Numbered from the stretch's first letter, positions 1 to 6,230 are shown. The stretch is DNA of 64,000 bases from Rhizobium album (GCF_003122325.1 NZ_QFBC01000006.1:1-64000), one strand, 5' to 3'. Program-made: numbers and translations. Notes: a model not told the origin generated them from the sequence alone.

Positions 1-48
1 AGGCCCATAAAGGGCCTCGCCGGCATCTTTCAGAAGTTTTGCGGTCAT
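1..48 (-). CDS. N-terminus of a small phage-type protein, possibly HTH (partial)
   Basis: Only the first 16 codons are in the window (MTAKLLKDAGEALYGP), reading leftward off the edge. The ATG overlaps the TGA of the gene at 45-218 as ATGA, which fits translational coupling. The start resembles small phage helix-turn-helix proteins that begin with a similar AGEALYGP stretch. That resemblance is from memory and could not be tested. The rest of the gene lies outside the window. Confidence 0.4.
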   Translation of the reverse strand, partial: MTAKLLKDAGEALYGP

Positions 49-218
49 GCGGCTTCACCTTCGAATTCACGGGCCAGCTCGTCACGGAAGCCGACCAGAT
101 ACCAGCCGGTCACATTGCTATTCGGCATAACGCCGTAGGCATGGACTTCGCCGTTACGCTTGATGACGACCTTGTCAGCAGTTTCGAGGATGCGAGCGCG
201 GATTTGATTGTTGGTCAT
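45..218 (-). CDS. Small phage-type hypothetical protein (57 aa)
   Basis: Leftward small gene of an element control region. The start is the ATG at 218 (MTNNQIRARI) because a GGAGG ribosome-binding site sits about nine bases upstream; a longer reading from 269 lacks such support. The product is a short soluble protein with no membrane segment and no recognised domain. It is coupled by ATGA to the next leftward gene and is divergent from the rightward gene starting at 317, with a palindromic operator between them. Function unknown. Confidence 0.6.
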   Translation of the reverse strand: MTNNQIRARILETADKVVIKRNGEVHAYGVMPNSNVTGWYLVGFRDELAREFEGEAA

Positions 219-267
219 GATTTTCGGGCCTCCTTGCCCAGATCGGCGGGACAATTCCCTTCCGTTC

Positions 268-287
268 ATGTCCTAAATCTAGGACAT
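268..287. promoter_or_regulatory. Palindromic operator in the divergent control region
   Basis: Perfect 8-bp inverted repeat ATGTCCTA / TAGGACAT separated by AATC. It lies between the leftward genes (start 218) and the rightward genes (start 317), where a prophage repressor would act on both divergent promoters. The half-site spacing suits a dimeric HTH repressor. The cognate repressor is not identified in the window. Confidence 0.6.
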
Positions 288-316
288 TTATTTCCGGATT
301 GCAAGAGGAATTTTCG

Positions 317-574
317 ATGAGCGATCAAAATCAGGGCCGCGCGCCCCAGGACAATTTGCGAGTGAAGCCTCTAAAGTGGCGCGAGGATCGGACAGCAATT
401 GCGCTTGGCGCGAAGTGGATGGTCTGGCCCTACCCCGACCCACTGAATGACGGCCTTGGCAATTGGCTGTGGCAAGTCGTTGATGCGGCCCCACATGCGT
501 CGGGACGGTTTCATAAATGGGACGCCTGCGCGCCTACGGCAATGCCATCGTCCCGCAAGTCGCGGCCGAAGTGA
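317..574 (+). CDS. Phage-type small protein, repeat copy 1, chimeric C-terminus (85 aa)
   Basis: Starts at ATG 317 behind an AGAGGAA ribosome-binding site. Residues 12-66 are encoded by a 164-bp segment repeated exactly in the gene at 600-884 and include the tryptophan-rich part WMVWPYPDP. After the repeat the reading frame runs out of frame into remnant methyltransferase sequence, giving a 19-residue tail that looks meaningless (WDACAPTAMP...). The natural C-terminus seen in copy 2 (REAEAKAAAQADFEARIL) is lost, so this is probably a truncated or chimeric gene made by recombination. Confidence 0.5.
   Translation: MSDQNQGRAPQDNLRVKPLKWREDRTAIALGAKWMVWPYPDPLNDGLGNWLWQVVDAAPHASGRFHKWDACAPTAMPSSRKSRPK
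351..514 (+). repeat. Perfect 164-bp direct repeat, copy 1
   Basis: Identical base for base to 631-794 (offset 280). Flanks differ on both sides: ccccagg versus cccaaga to the left, and aaatgg versus cgcgaa to the right. It carries the core of a small phage-type gene. Absence of any mismatch implies a recent duplication or gene conversion, or an assembly artefact. Confidence 0.95.
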
Positions 575-603
575 TCGGCGCCTACATGGAGATCGCAGCA
601 TGA
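517..603 (+). pseudogene. C-terminal remnant of a phage DNA methyltransferase
   Basis: In a frame different from the surrounding repeat copy, the sequence encodes GRLRAYGNAIVPQVAAE followed by VIGAYMEIAA and a stop. The string R-L-R-x-Y-G-N-A-I-V-P-Q is typical of the extreme C-terminus of phage cytosine DNA methyltransferases. Its TGA overlaps the ATG of the gene at 600 as ATGA, so the original order was methyltransferase then small gene. Everything upstream of about codon 2 has been replaced by repeat copy 1. An ATG is present at 517 but is probably fortuitous. Confidence 0.6.
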
Positions 604-884
604 CGAACCCTGAAACCCCCTCCCCCAAGAACAATTTGCGAGTGAAGCCTCTAAAGTGGCGCGAGGATCGGACAGCAATTGCGCTTGGCGCGAAGTGGAT
701 GGTCTGGCCCTACCCCGACCCACTGAATGACGGCCTTGGCAATTGGCTGTGGCAAGTCGTTGATGCGGCCCCACATGCGTCGGGACGGTTTCATCGCGAA
801 GCCGAAGCCAAGGCAGCCGCGCAGGCTGACTTTGAGGCCCGCATCTTGTCCTGCCTCGCCACCACGGAGGGCTCCGATGCGTAG
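600..884 (+). CDS. Phage-type small protein, repeat copy 2 (94 aa)
   Basis: The ATG at 600 overlaps the stop of the methyltransferase remnant (ATGA). The N-terminus (MTNPETPSPKN) differs from copy 1; residues 12-65 are identical to it. The C-terminus REAEAKAAAQADFEARIL is the usual ending of a family of small phage proteins of unknown function, so this copy looks intact. It overlaps the next gene (ATG 877) by 8 bp. Soluble, tryptophan-rich, no catalytic motif recognised. Confidence 0.6.
   Translation: MTNPETPSPKNNLRVKPLKWREDRTAIALGAKWMVWPYPDPLNDGLGNWLWQVVDAAPHASGRFHREAEAKAAAQADFEARILSCLATTEGSDA
631..794 (+). repeat. Perfect 164-bp direct repeat, copy 2
   Basis: Second copy of the segment at 351-514. 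A 116-bp spacer separates the copies and holds the methyltransferase remnant. This copy lies inside the gene that looks intact and is likely the donor. Confidence 0.95.
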
Positions 885-1416
885 CTTGGATCATTGCCCG
901 AATTGCAAACGCGAGTTTTATGCCCACGCGCAGGATGCCTACTGCGAAGAGTGCTGGCGCGCATGGTGCAAAAATGACGGGACGTTCGAAGAGCGCACCA
1001 AGCCCTGGGTCTCGTTGATCGAAACGCCGGCCCCCAAGAACATTCTGGTGGCGCCCAACCTTCACACACCGGAAGTCTCTGACCGAACGTGCGAAGTCCA
1101 ACGGCGAAACCATCTGGTGGGTGCGGTGGGCTTGGTTCCAAATCACTTATTCGAGGTGGGTATGATGACCGACACACCCAAGACCAAAATGACGGACGTC
1201 GAGTGGAAAGCACAGCTCGATCAGGCCCGTGTATCCGGGTTCGCCGAAGGCATCGAGCGCGCGGCGAAGATTGCCGACGAGCACGCCGCTCATTTTGAAA
1301 AACAGGCAGCCACCACCTTATCGGATCGCTCGCATGATGCTTTTCTATTGGCGGCCGATGCCTGCGAGTTAACGGCGGACGCCATCCGCGCGATCATGGG
1401 AGGCTCCGAACCGTGA
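877..1416 (+). CDS. Small zinc-ribbon-like phage protein, possibly two genes (179 aa)
   Basis: Starts at ATG 877. The N-terminal third has two cysteine pairs, CPNC at residues 7-10 and CEEC at 23-26, consistent with a small zinc ribbon. The frame stays open to 1416, but an ATGATG at 1162-1167 behind GAGGTGGG is a strong internal start, giving an 83-84 residue protein (MTDTPKTKMTDVEWKA...). A different frame just upstream encodes the protein-like string IWWVRWAWFQITYSRWV, ending in a TGA that overlaps that ATG. So the region may be two genes, the first frameshifted. Function unknown. Confidence 0.5.
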   Translation: MRSLDHCPNCKREFYAHAQDAYCEECWRAWCKNDGTFEERTKPWVSLIETPAPKNILVAPNLHTPEVSDRTCEVQRRNHLVGAVGLVPNHLFEVGMMTDTPKTKMTDVEWKAQLDQARVSGFAEGIERAAKIADEHAAHFEKQAATTLSDRSHDAFLLAADACELTADAIRAIMGGSEP

Positions 1417-1589
1417 GCTTCCTACGTCAAGCAGCATCCAATGATGACACCAAAAGGCGAATTGGCGTCAAGATTTGCCAGTTCGCCAATGGTGAGTGCG
1501 ATTGCGCTGGTCGTGAGAGGCTATGCGAAAGGGTCGAGGCCCTTGCCGCACTCGTCATTACGCTGGCGAAATCGGAGGGTTCGCGATGA
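1413..1589 (+). CDS. Cysteine-rich small phage protein (58 aa, GTG start)
   Basis: A GTG at 1413 overlaps the TGA of the preceding gene (GTGA) and lies behind a GGGAGG ribosome-binding site; the stop overlaps the ATG of the next gene (ATGA at 1586). The product has four cysteines (KICQFANGECDCAGRERLCE) and then an alanine/leucine-rich helix. The double overlap in an otherwise gapless run is the main argument that it is real. No family recognised. Confidence 0.6.
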   Translation: MSFLRQAASNDDTKRRIGVKICQFANGECDCAGRERLCERVEALAALVITLAKSEGSR

Positions 1590-1909
1590 GCATCGTTGTC
1601 TACCAGCGATCAGCTTCATACGAAGATATCGCGGCCGAGATGGATAGGCGCGGCCGGGTGATCGAGGATCTTGAGCAGCAGAATGCGGCGCTCAAGGACG
1701 CGCTCAAACTGTCCGACCCCGACCGCCGGCAGTGGTTCATATCGTTCTGCCTCAAGAAATTCGGGCACTTCAATCGCTTCGAAATTTGCCAGACGTTTGG
1801 GGTTTCGGCTCCGCAGGCGAGCCTCGACGTTCGCCGCTGGCTGGAGATCAACCCCGGCGGGGCGACCTACAACGCCAGCCGCAAGCGGTACGAGGCCAAT
1901 CATGTCTAA
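1586..1909 (+). CDS. Phage-type protein with coiled coil and HTH-like C-terminus (107 aa)
   Basis: Starts at ATG 1586, overlapping the previous stop. Residues about 15-40 form a likely short coiled coil (VIEDLEQQNAALKDAL). The second half, with FGHFNRFEICQTFGVSAPQA, reads as a winged-helix or HTH unit and ends in a YNASRKRYE stretch like that of some phage DNA-binding proteins. A DNA-binding accessory role is plausible but inferred. It sits directly upstream of the excisionase and integrase. Confidence 0.6.
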   Translation: MSIVVYQRSASYEDIAAEMDRRGRVIEDLEQQNAALKDALKLSDPDRRQWFISFCLKKFGHFNRFEICQTFGVSAPQASLDVRRWLEINPGGATYNASRKRYEANHV

Positions 1910-1958
1910 TGACTATACGCAAACACCAGCGCCCTTAAATAGGGCGGTGGTGCCATGA
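1902..1958 (+). CDS. Possible 18-residue leader ORF before the excisionase
   Basis: ATG 1902 opens an 18-codon frame (MSNDYTQTPAPLNRAVVP) that overlaps the previous gene and whose TGA overlaps the excisionase ATG at 1955 (ATGA). The overlap pattern fits translational coupling. At this length, chance cannot be excluded and no function is proposed. Confidence 0.25.
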   Translation: MSNDYTQTPAPLNRAVVP

Positions 1959-2203
1959 AGCACGATAATGACAACGGCCCTCGCCTTCTCGGCAGACGCG
2001 AGGCGGCGGCTTACTGCGGCATCGCGGAATCCACATTTTCTATGTGGGTGGCAACTATGAAGATGCCGCGGCCCATCGCTGGCACGCGGAAGTGGGACAA
2101 GCGGGCGATTGACTCTCGGCTTGACGAACTTAGCGGCCTGGGCACGAATGACAACGAAGATCCGTATGAGAAGTGGATGAGGGAAAATGCGGGTTCGGCT
2201 TAA
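1955..2203 (+). CDS. AlpA-like excisionase / HTH regulator (82 aa)
   Basis: A short basic protein with the winged-helix MerR/AlpA-type core: LLGRREAAAYCGIAESTF at residues 11-28 is the helix-turn-helix, followed by a wing-like MPRPIAGTRKWDKRAID. Such proteins bend attachment-site DNA for excision or regulate the integrase. Its 3' end overlaps the integrase start by 17 bp, the standard arrangement for an xis-int pair. Family-level confidence is good; excision activity is inferred from position. Confidence 0.75.
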   Translation: MKHDNDNGPRLLGRREAAAYCGIAESTFSMWVATMKMPRPIAGTRKWDKRAIDSRLDELSGLGTNDNEDPYEKWMRENAGSA

Positions 2204-3239
2204 GGGCTTGATGAAGGTCAAAAAGACCTTGGCCAGTGGAAAAACCATTTATTACTGCTACGCTTGGCGCGGCGGGCCAATGCTTAAGACAAAAAGCGGC
2301 GAGCCTATGCAGCCTGGCGACCCTATGCTGCCTCGCGCATATGCTGATGCGACAAAAGACAGGCAAGTCGACAAGTCAGAGACTATGAATGCTCTGATTA
2401 CCGAGTATCGCGCATCAACTGACTTCTTGAACAAGGCTGAGAAGACCCGCCGAGAATACGATCGCTATCTCGATATGATCCGGGAAAAATTCGGAAAAGT
2501 TCCGATATTTGCAATCCAGGACAAAAGGCACCGTGGCGAGTTTAAGAAGTGGCGTGACAGCATGGCTGACCGGCCGCGCACCGCAGACTATGCGTGGACC
2601 ACCCTCGCCCGCGTCTTGTCGCATGCAAAAGATAGCGGGCGAATATCAGTGAATGTTGCCGAGCGCGGCGGGCGGCTCTATTCAGCTGATCGCGCTGATA
2701 AAATCTGGACCGACGAGCTGATTGGGCGTCTTATCGCGGCCGCCAGCGTCGAAGTTCGCGCGGCGCTGATGATGGCGTTATGGACGGGTCAGCGAAAGGG
2801 CGATCTGCTTCGAACTCCATGGAGCGCCTACGACGGGCGCACACTGCGTTTCAAGCAATCCAAGACCGGCGCCAAGGTGGTCATCCCTGTCGGGCAACCG
2901 CTGAAGGAGATGCTTGATACGATGAAGAGGCGTTCACCTGTTATCTTGACGAATACGCGCGGGACGCCATGGACGCTGGACGGCTTCAGTTCATCGTGGA
3001 GTAAAGCGGTCGGCAAGGCAGAAATCGAAGGGCTAACCTTCCACGACCTACGCGGAACGGCCGTCACGCGCCTGGCCCTCGCCGGTTGCTCGAATGCACA
3101 GATCGCAGCAATCACGGGCCACAGCCTGCGTGACGTCGATGCGATTCTCGATGCTCACTATCTCGGCGGAAAGACTGAACTGGCTGAGCAAGCAATGGCA
3201 AAATTGGTGGACTTTCAAGATCGATTGAAATCAGATTGA
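2187..3239 (+). CDS. Tyrosine-type site-specific integrase (350 aa)
   Basis: Phage integrase family recombinase acting on the attachment sites of this element. The N-terminal part (to about residue 165) holds the arm-type and SAM-like core-binding domains. The catalytic domain carries Arg in GQRKGD (about 201), HDLRGTAVTRL (His-x-x-Arg), the second His in ITGHSLRDVD, and the nucleophile Tyr in DAHYLGGK. Length and motifs are complete. It overlaps the excisionase gene and is followed by the tRNA-Lys 3' fragment, which it probably used as its target. Confidence 0.9.
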   Translation: MRVRLKGLMKVKKTLASGKTIYYCYAWRGGPMLKTKSGEPMQPGDPMLPRAYADATKDRQVDKSETMNALITEYRASTDFLNKAEKTRREYDRYLDMIREKFGKVPIFAIQDKRHRGEFKKWRDSMADRPRTADYAWTTLARVLSHAKDSGRISVNVAERGGRLYSADRADKIWTDELIGRLIAAASVEVRAALMMALWTGQRKGDLLRTPWSAYDGRTLRFKQSKTGAKVVIPVGQPLKEMLDTMKRRSPVILTNTRGTPWTLDGFSSSWSKAVGKAEIEGLTFHDLRGTAVTRLALAGCSNAQIAAITGHSLRDVDAILDAHYLGGKTELAEQAMAKLVDFQDRLKSD

Positions 3240-3384
3240 CTCAACCCACAATGGAGACGTACTGTATTGCGAGTTTGGCGGTAAGAGGAATTTCTTGGTT
3301 TGCAAACATATCATAACATATTGAAAATTTATGTTCGATTTAAGAGGCGGTTTGCACTTACATATTTTGAATAATTACATAAAA

Positions 3385-3435
3385 TCCTGACTTTTAATCA
3401 GTAGGTCCAGGGTTCGAATCCCTGCGCTCTCACCA
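3385..3435 (+). other. Attachment site: 3' half of tRNA-Lys(UUU)
   Basis: The segment contains the anticodon arm (CTGA-CTTTTAA-TCAG), the variable loop, a full T arm with GGTTCGAATC, the 3' strand of the acceptor stem (CGCTCTC), discriminator A and encoded CCA. The D arm and 5' acceptor strand are missing, because the sequence just upstream is A+T-rich. It is therefore not a functional tRNA but the duplicated 3' end left at the distal junction of an element integrated into tRNA-Lys. Confidence 0.85.
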
Positions 3436-3477
3436 AAAAAATCAAAGACTTACAATCAAAATTGTATTATGAGTTAG

Positions 3478-3818
3478 CTTGAATATTTCGAGTCGCGGGA
3501 TAAAAGCCGCGCGGGCCAGTTGAAGCAGTTTAACAGGGTGCTGGCGGACTGCGAATTGAAGTTTGACCGCGAAGGAAATCGCCGCTCCGCTTACAGCCTC
3601 CGGCTACCTATATCTGCCCGCGCCTGCTGGAAGACGCCGACATCTACCAGATTGCCAAAAACTGCCGGACGAGTGTGGAGATGATCGAAAAGCACTATGC
3701 CGTGCACCTTAAGAACACCATTGATGCCAGGGCCATCAATCTCCGGCGACGAAGGAGCCTACCCTTCATGAGTGAACAGAACCGCGCTGTAGCGGTTATT
3801 CCAATCTGCTTTCTTTAG
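3478..3818 (+). pseudogene. Decayed tyrosine recombinase C-terminus, frameshifted in the catalytic box
   Basis: From 3481 the frame encodes an integrase-like C-terminal segment (FESRDKSRAGQLKQFNRVL ... RRSAYSLR). A one-base loss at about 3604 then shifts the frame, after which TYICPRLLEDADIYQIAK and NCRTSVEMIEKHYAVH follow. Restoring one base gives Arg-His-Thr-Tyr, so the deletion hits the catalytic histidine codon of the H-x-x-R box. The probable active-site Tyr (KHY) is still present. The 5' part is absent. It is a host-side recombinase remnant, distinct from the intact integrase on the other side of the tRNA fragment. Confidence 0.7.
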
Positions 3819-4155
3819 CATGCAGCGCTGCAAGGTCTTCCTTGAGGCGTACCGCCATATCCATGCGTTCATGCAGGATGCTCGTGACACCGAGATCACC
3901 GTTTCCCAGTTCGCGGAAGAATACATAGTGGTGCTCGTACCGGCTGAAATAAGCTTCTCGCTTGATGTCGGCCGGGACCGCCATTTTTTGCGGGAGTCTC
4001 CGCCAAATCAGGCGACTCTCGCAAAGGCACTGCAAATGCGCATGCAGTCCCCGAATATAGGCGTCGGCCTGCGCCTCCCCCCAAGTCTCCGCGGTGTCAT
4101 GCCAAATCCTGTCCTGCGCGGCGTCCGCGCGGGGATAAAAGCGATATCCCGCCAT
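3796..4155 (-). CDS. RelE/ParE-family toxin (119 aa)
   Basis: Small basic protein of the ParE superfamily. The N-terminal YRFYPRADAAQDRIWHDT and the C-terminal basic strand-and-arginine part (KREAYFSRYEHHYVFFREL ... ILHERMD) follow the ParE fold. Plasmid and chromosomal ParE toxins poison DNA gyrase; whether this one does is unknown. It starts 2 bp after the stop of the upstream antitoxin gene, the normal antitoxin-first order. Confidence 0.8.
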   Translation of the reverse strand: MAGYRFYPRADAAQDRIWHDTAETWGEAQADAYIRGLHAHLQCLCESRLIWRRLPQKMAVPADIKREAYFSRYEHHYVFFRELGNGDLGVTSILHERMDMAVRLKEDLAALHAKESRLE

Positions 4156-4157
4156 GG

Positions 4158-4409
4158 TCAGCGGCGCTTGTTACGACGGATGACGTCCTCAGCCGAGACG
4201 GTGACGAATTCACTGTCATCGGCGCGCATGGCGGGGGCTAGCTCCTTTTGCAAAGCCTCCCATGCCTCGTCGCGGCTTTGCAGGTCCCGGCGTATAAGCG
4301 CGCGGATGTATTCGCTGGCGTTCTCATATAGGCCATCGTCGCCAATCTGCTGCTGGATGTGATCTTGCAGCGCACCGCTGACCTTGACGTGAATGCTACC
4401 TGACGGCAT
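4158..4409 (-). CDS. ParD/CopG-type antitoxin (83 aa)
   Basis: Ribbon-helix-helix antitoxin. The N-terminal beta strand SIHVKVSGALQDHIQQQI and YENASEYIRALIRRDL form the RHH DNA-binding unit; the acidic C-terminal half would bind the toxin. The start is placed at ATG 4409, after AAAGGG, rather than the longer frame from 4463, because the RHH strand begins right after it and the promoter elements lie upstream of it. Cotranscribed with the ParE-like toxin and likely autoregulated through the palindrome over its promoter. Confidence 0.8.
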   Translation of the reverse strand: MPSGSIHVKVSGALQDHIQQQIGDDGLYENASEYIRALIRRDLQSRDEAWEALQKELAPAMRADDSEFVTVSAEDVIRRNKRR

Positions 4410-4434
4410 CGGCGTACCCTTTCGTTCTACCCAG

Positions 4435-4467
4435 ACTATGGGAAGCGTGACAAATATTGTCAATATT
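4435..4467 (-). promoter_or_regulatory. Sigma70-type promoter and operator of the toxin-antitoxin operon
   Basis: Reading leftward there is a consensus -35 TTGACA (4463-4458), a 17-bp spacer and a -10-like CATAGT (4440-4435). The palindrome TGACAA-ATA-TTGTCA (4448-4462) covers the -35, and AATATT-GTC-AATATT (4453-4467) overlaps it. This is the expected design for an autorepressed TA operon in which the RHH antitoxin blocks RNA polymerase. Confidence 0.7.
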
Positions 4468-4881
4468 CATCACCTGATAGGGTTTCCGTGAACTATAGAA
4501 TTGCGATCTAGCTCAGGGGCGATTGCGACCGCATCCTGCTTCATCAGTTCCTACCTTGAACCGGCACGGCAGGCATGTATCAATGCGTACAGCGCACCTA
4601 AGCATCGCCCCAATATGGTACGCATTGGGTGTCGGGCGATGCGTTGCACGGTTTTCCAACCAGCCACAAGACGGACTGGAAGAAAACCGGCAAGTGCGCC
4701 AGGGGCAAGCCCCTTGGAACCCCTTATGACATGCAGCCACAGAATGAACGGTTGTGCCGCCCGCGCAAGCGCTGGACCACCAGAATTTCGAATATTTATG
4801 GTTAATCGAGTATTAACGAATGTCCTCCACAACTCGATATAGGAAACGCTTAGGCGATTCCTTTCGAAACGGGAGGCACGC
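4468..4881. other. 414-bp stretch without a supported gene
   Basis: Several short frames cross this stretch but none has a convincing start with a ribosome-binding site. One plus-strand frame without an early ATG reads as protein-like text (DWKKTGKCARGKPLGTPYD), ending near 4803, and could be a gene scrap. The inverted repeat GGTTAATC / a loose GTATTAACG follows it. Nothing is assigned. Confidence 0.4.
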
Positions 4882-5067
4882 ATGTTCAAGTTTCTTTCAC
4901 GCCAGCGGGAAATGGAAATCGGATCGCTCGTCGTGCTTCCGCCGACCTTCGTCGATCTTGGCCGCATCGATCTTTCGCAACGCCGTGACGATGAAAAGCG
5001 TGTCGCCTTTACTCGCGACTACACGTCGGGCCGCGTCGTCAGCGAACCGGAGCCCTGGGTCTGCTGA
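4882..5067 (+). CDS. Small hypothetical protein (61 aa)
   Basis: ATG 4882 follows a strong GGGAGG ribosome-binding site (4871-4876). The protein (MFKFLSRQREMEIGSLVVLP...) is soluble, charged and has no recognised domain; it ends in a single C-terminal cysteine. It is convergent with the antiporter operon, with 22 bp between stops. The good ribosome-binding site is the main support. Function unknown. Confidence 0.5.
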   Translation: MFKFLSRQREMEIGSLVVLPPTFVDLGRIDLSQRRDDEKRVAFTRDYTSGRVVSEPEPWVC

Positions 5068-5089
5068 CGCGAGGGTTTATAACAGGCGC

Positions 5090-5470
5090 CTAATCGCCGA
5101 TCACCGTCTTGCCCGGTTTCGTCAGGATGCTGGCCGAAGGCACCGTGGGGTCGTTTTCGCTGCGGTCGCGGTGGAGTGCCGCCCTGGCGAGCAGCATCAG
5201 CGTAACCGGCGTCGTGACGGTGACGAAGATACCGATAAGGATTTCGTGAAAGACCGGTCGCCCTTCCGTCACCGTGAAGAAGATCATCGAGGCCGTCAGG
5301 ATACCGCCGGTGCCCCAGCTGGTGCCGAGCGTCGGCGCATGCAGGCGTTCATAGAACGACTTGAAGCGCAGGAAGCCGACGGTGCCGAGCAGCGACAGGC
5401 CGGCACCGAGCAGCAGGAAAAACGAGACGAGAAGGGCCGCCCACATCGGCAGTTCGTCTGGATAGCTCAC
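5090..5470 (-). CDS. phaG: Cation/proton antiporter subunit G (MnhG/PhaG)
   Basis: Last gene of a six-gene Mrp/Pha antiporter operon. The 126-residue protein has three membrane segments, roughly residues 7-29, 45-65 and 66-88, and the subunit G signature RFKSFYERLHAPTLGTSWG. The hydrophilic C-terminus is rhizobial in style. It starts inside the end of the F subunit gene (4-bp overlap). In the family, G is a small essential subunit of the multi-subunit Na+ or K+/H+ exchanger. Confidence 0.9.
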   Translation of the reverse strand: MSYPDELPMWAALLVSFFLLLGAGLSLLGTVGFLRFKSFYERLHAPTLGTSWGTGGILTASMIFFTVTEGRPVFHEILIGIFVTVTTPVTLMLLARAALHRDRSENDPTVPSASILTKPGKTVIGD

Positions 5471-5748
5471 TCGATCACCTCCCCGCGCATCAGGAATTTG
5501 GCCAGCGCCACCGTGGCCACGAAACCGAGAAGACCGATGATCAGCGCGGCTTCGAAGTAGATGGGGCTTCCAACGCGGATGCCGTAGGTGATGAGCAGCA
5601 GCATGGAATTGACGTAAAGCGTATCCAGCCCGAGAACGCGATCCTGTGCCCGCGGGCCGCGGAACATCCGCAGGCAGGCGAACGCCATGGCGACGGCGAG
5701 CAGCACCTGCGCGATGGCGATCGACCAGTAGAGAATGTCGGCGCTCAT
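5467..5748 (-). CDS. phaF: Cation/proton antiporter subunit F (MnhF/PhaF)
   Basis: 93-residue membrane protein with three helices and the subunit F motif MFRGPRAQDRVLGLDTLYVN. Start chosen at ATG 5748 (MSADILYWSI), which overlaps the E gene stop by 4 bp; the longer upstream reading is hydrophilic and out of family. It overlaps phaG by 4 bp. Small subunit of the Mrp/Pha complex, necessary for assembly and activity in characterised systems. Confidence 0.9.
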   Translation of the reverse strand: MSADILYWSIAIAQVLLAVAMAFACLRMFRGPRAQDRVLGLDTLYVNSMLLLITYGIRVGSPIYFEAALIIGLLGFVATVALAKFLMRGEVIE

Positions 5749-6230
5749 TCGAAAACCTCCATCAGCATGCGTTCGTAGCGATTCTTGATCAGTTCCAGCC
5801 ATTCCTCCTCGTTCTTGAGGTCGAGGATATGGATGAGGAGCGTGCTCTCCGTCGAATTATATTCGAGCCAGGCGGTGCCCGGCGTGCTGGTCAGCAACAC
5901 CGCCAGGATGGCAAGGCCCGTCGGGTTCGTCATCTCCAGGGGAATGGTCATGAAGCCGGGTTTGCGCCGGCCTTTGCGGTCGTTGAGGATCTGCGACGCC
6001 ACCGACAGGTTCGAGAGAATGATGTCATAGAAGACCAGGGCCAGCAGCCGGGCAAACGAGCCGATCTTCTTCAGCTGCGGCTTGTCCGGCCGCAGCGATG
6101 CCATCGCCGCCGATGCCAGCAGCGCGATCACCGAACCGAGCACCAGATGCCCCAGGGAGAACCGGTTGAGCGATAGCCACATCAGCACCAGGGAGACGAA
6201 CAGCAGCGGATAGGGAAGGATTGTCCTCAT
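5745..6230 (-). CDS. phaE: Cation/proton antiporter subunit E (MnhE/PhaE)
   Basis: 161-residue subunit E. It has two to three N-terminal membrane segments and the conserved cytosolic half with NPTGLAILAVLLTSTPGTAW followed by ILDLKNEEEW. Start at ATG 6230 (MRTILPYPLL) overlaps the stop of phaD by 4 bp. Overlap on both sides shows strict translational coupling in the operon. Confidence 0.9.
   Translation of the reverse strand: MRTILPYPLLFVSLVLMWLSLNRFSLGHLVLGSVIALLASAAMASLRPDKPQLKKIGSFARLLALVFYDIILSNLSVASQILNDRKGRRKPGFMTIPLEMTNPTGLAILAVLLTSTPGTAWLEYNSTESTLLIHILDLKNEEEWLELIKNRYERMLMEVFE

Larger units (their letters stand above)
1..3435. mobile_element. Right end of a tRNA-Lys-integrated prophage-like element
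   Basis: A run of small, mostly overlapping genes of phage type ends in an AlpA-like excisionase and a tyrosine integrase, followed about 150 bp later by the 3' half of a tRNA-Lys gene. Integrases of this class commonly recombine in the 3' half of tRNA genes, so the fragment marks the right attachment site. The intact tRNA and the other end of the element should lie left of the window. No structural phage genes are visible here, so it could be a prophage end, a satellite or a remnant. The left boundary is simply the window edge. Confidence 0.8.

Noticed and set aside
351-794. CRISPR array
   Set aside because: Only two copies of a 164-bp coding repeat; no short regularly spaced repeats or cas genes anywhere in the window.
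3385-3435. Functional tRNA-Lys gene
   Set aside because: The 5' acceptor strand and D arm are missing; only the 3' half is present, so it is an attachment-site fragment.
4468-4881. tRNA or other RNA gene suggested by ctagctcaggg near 4508
   Set aside because: No T arm or acceptor complement follows at tRNA spacing.
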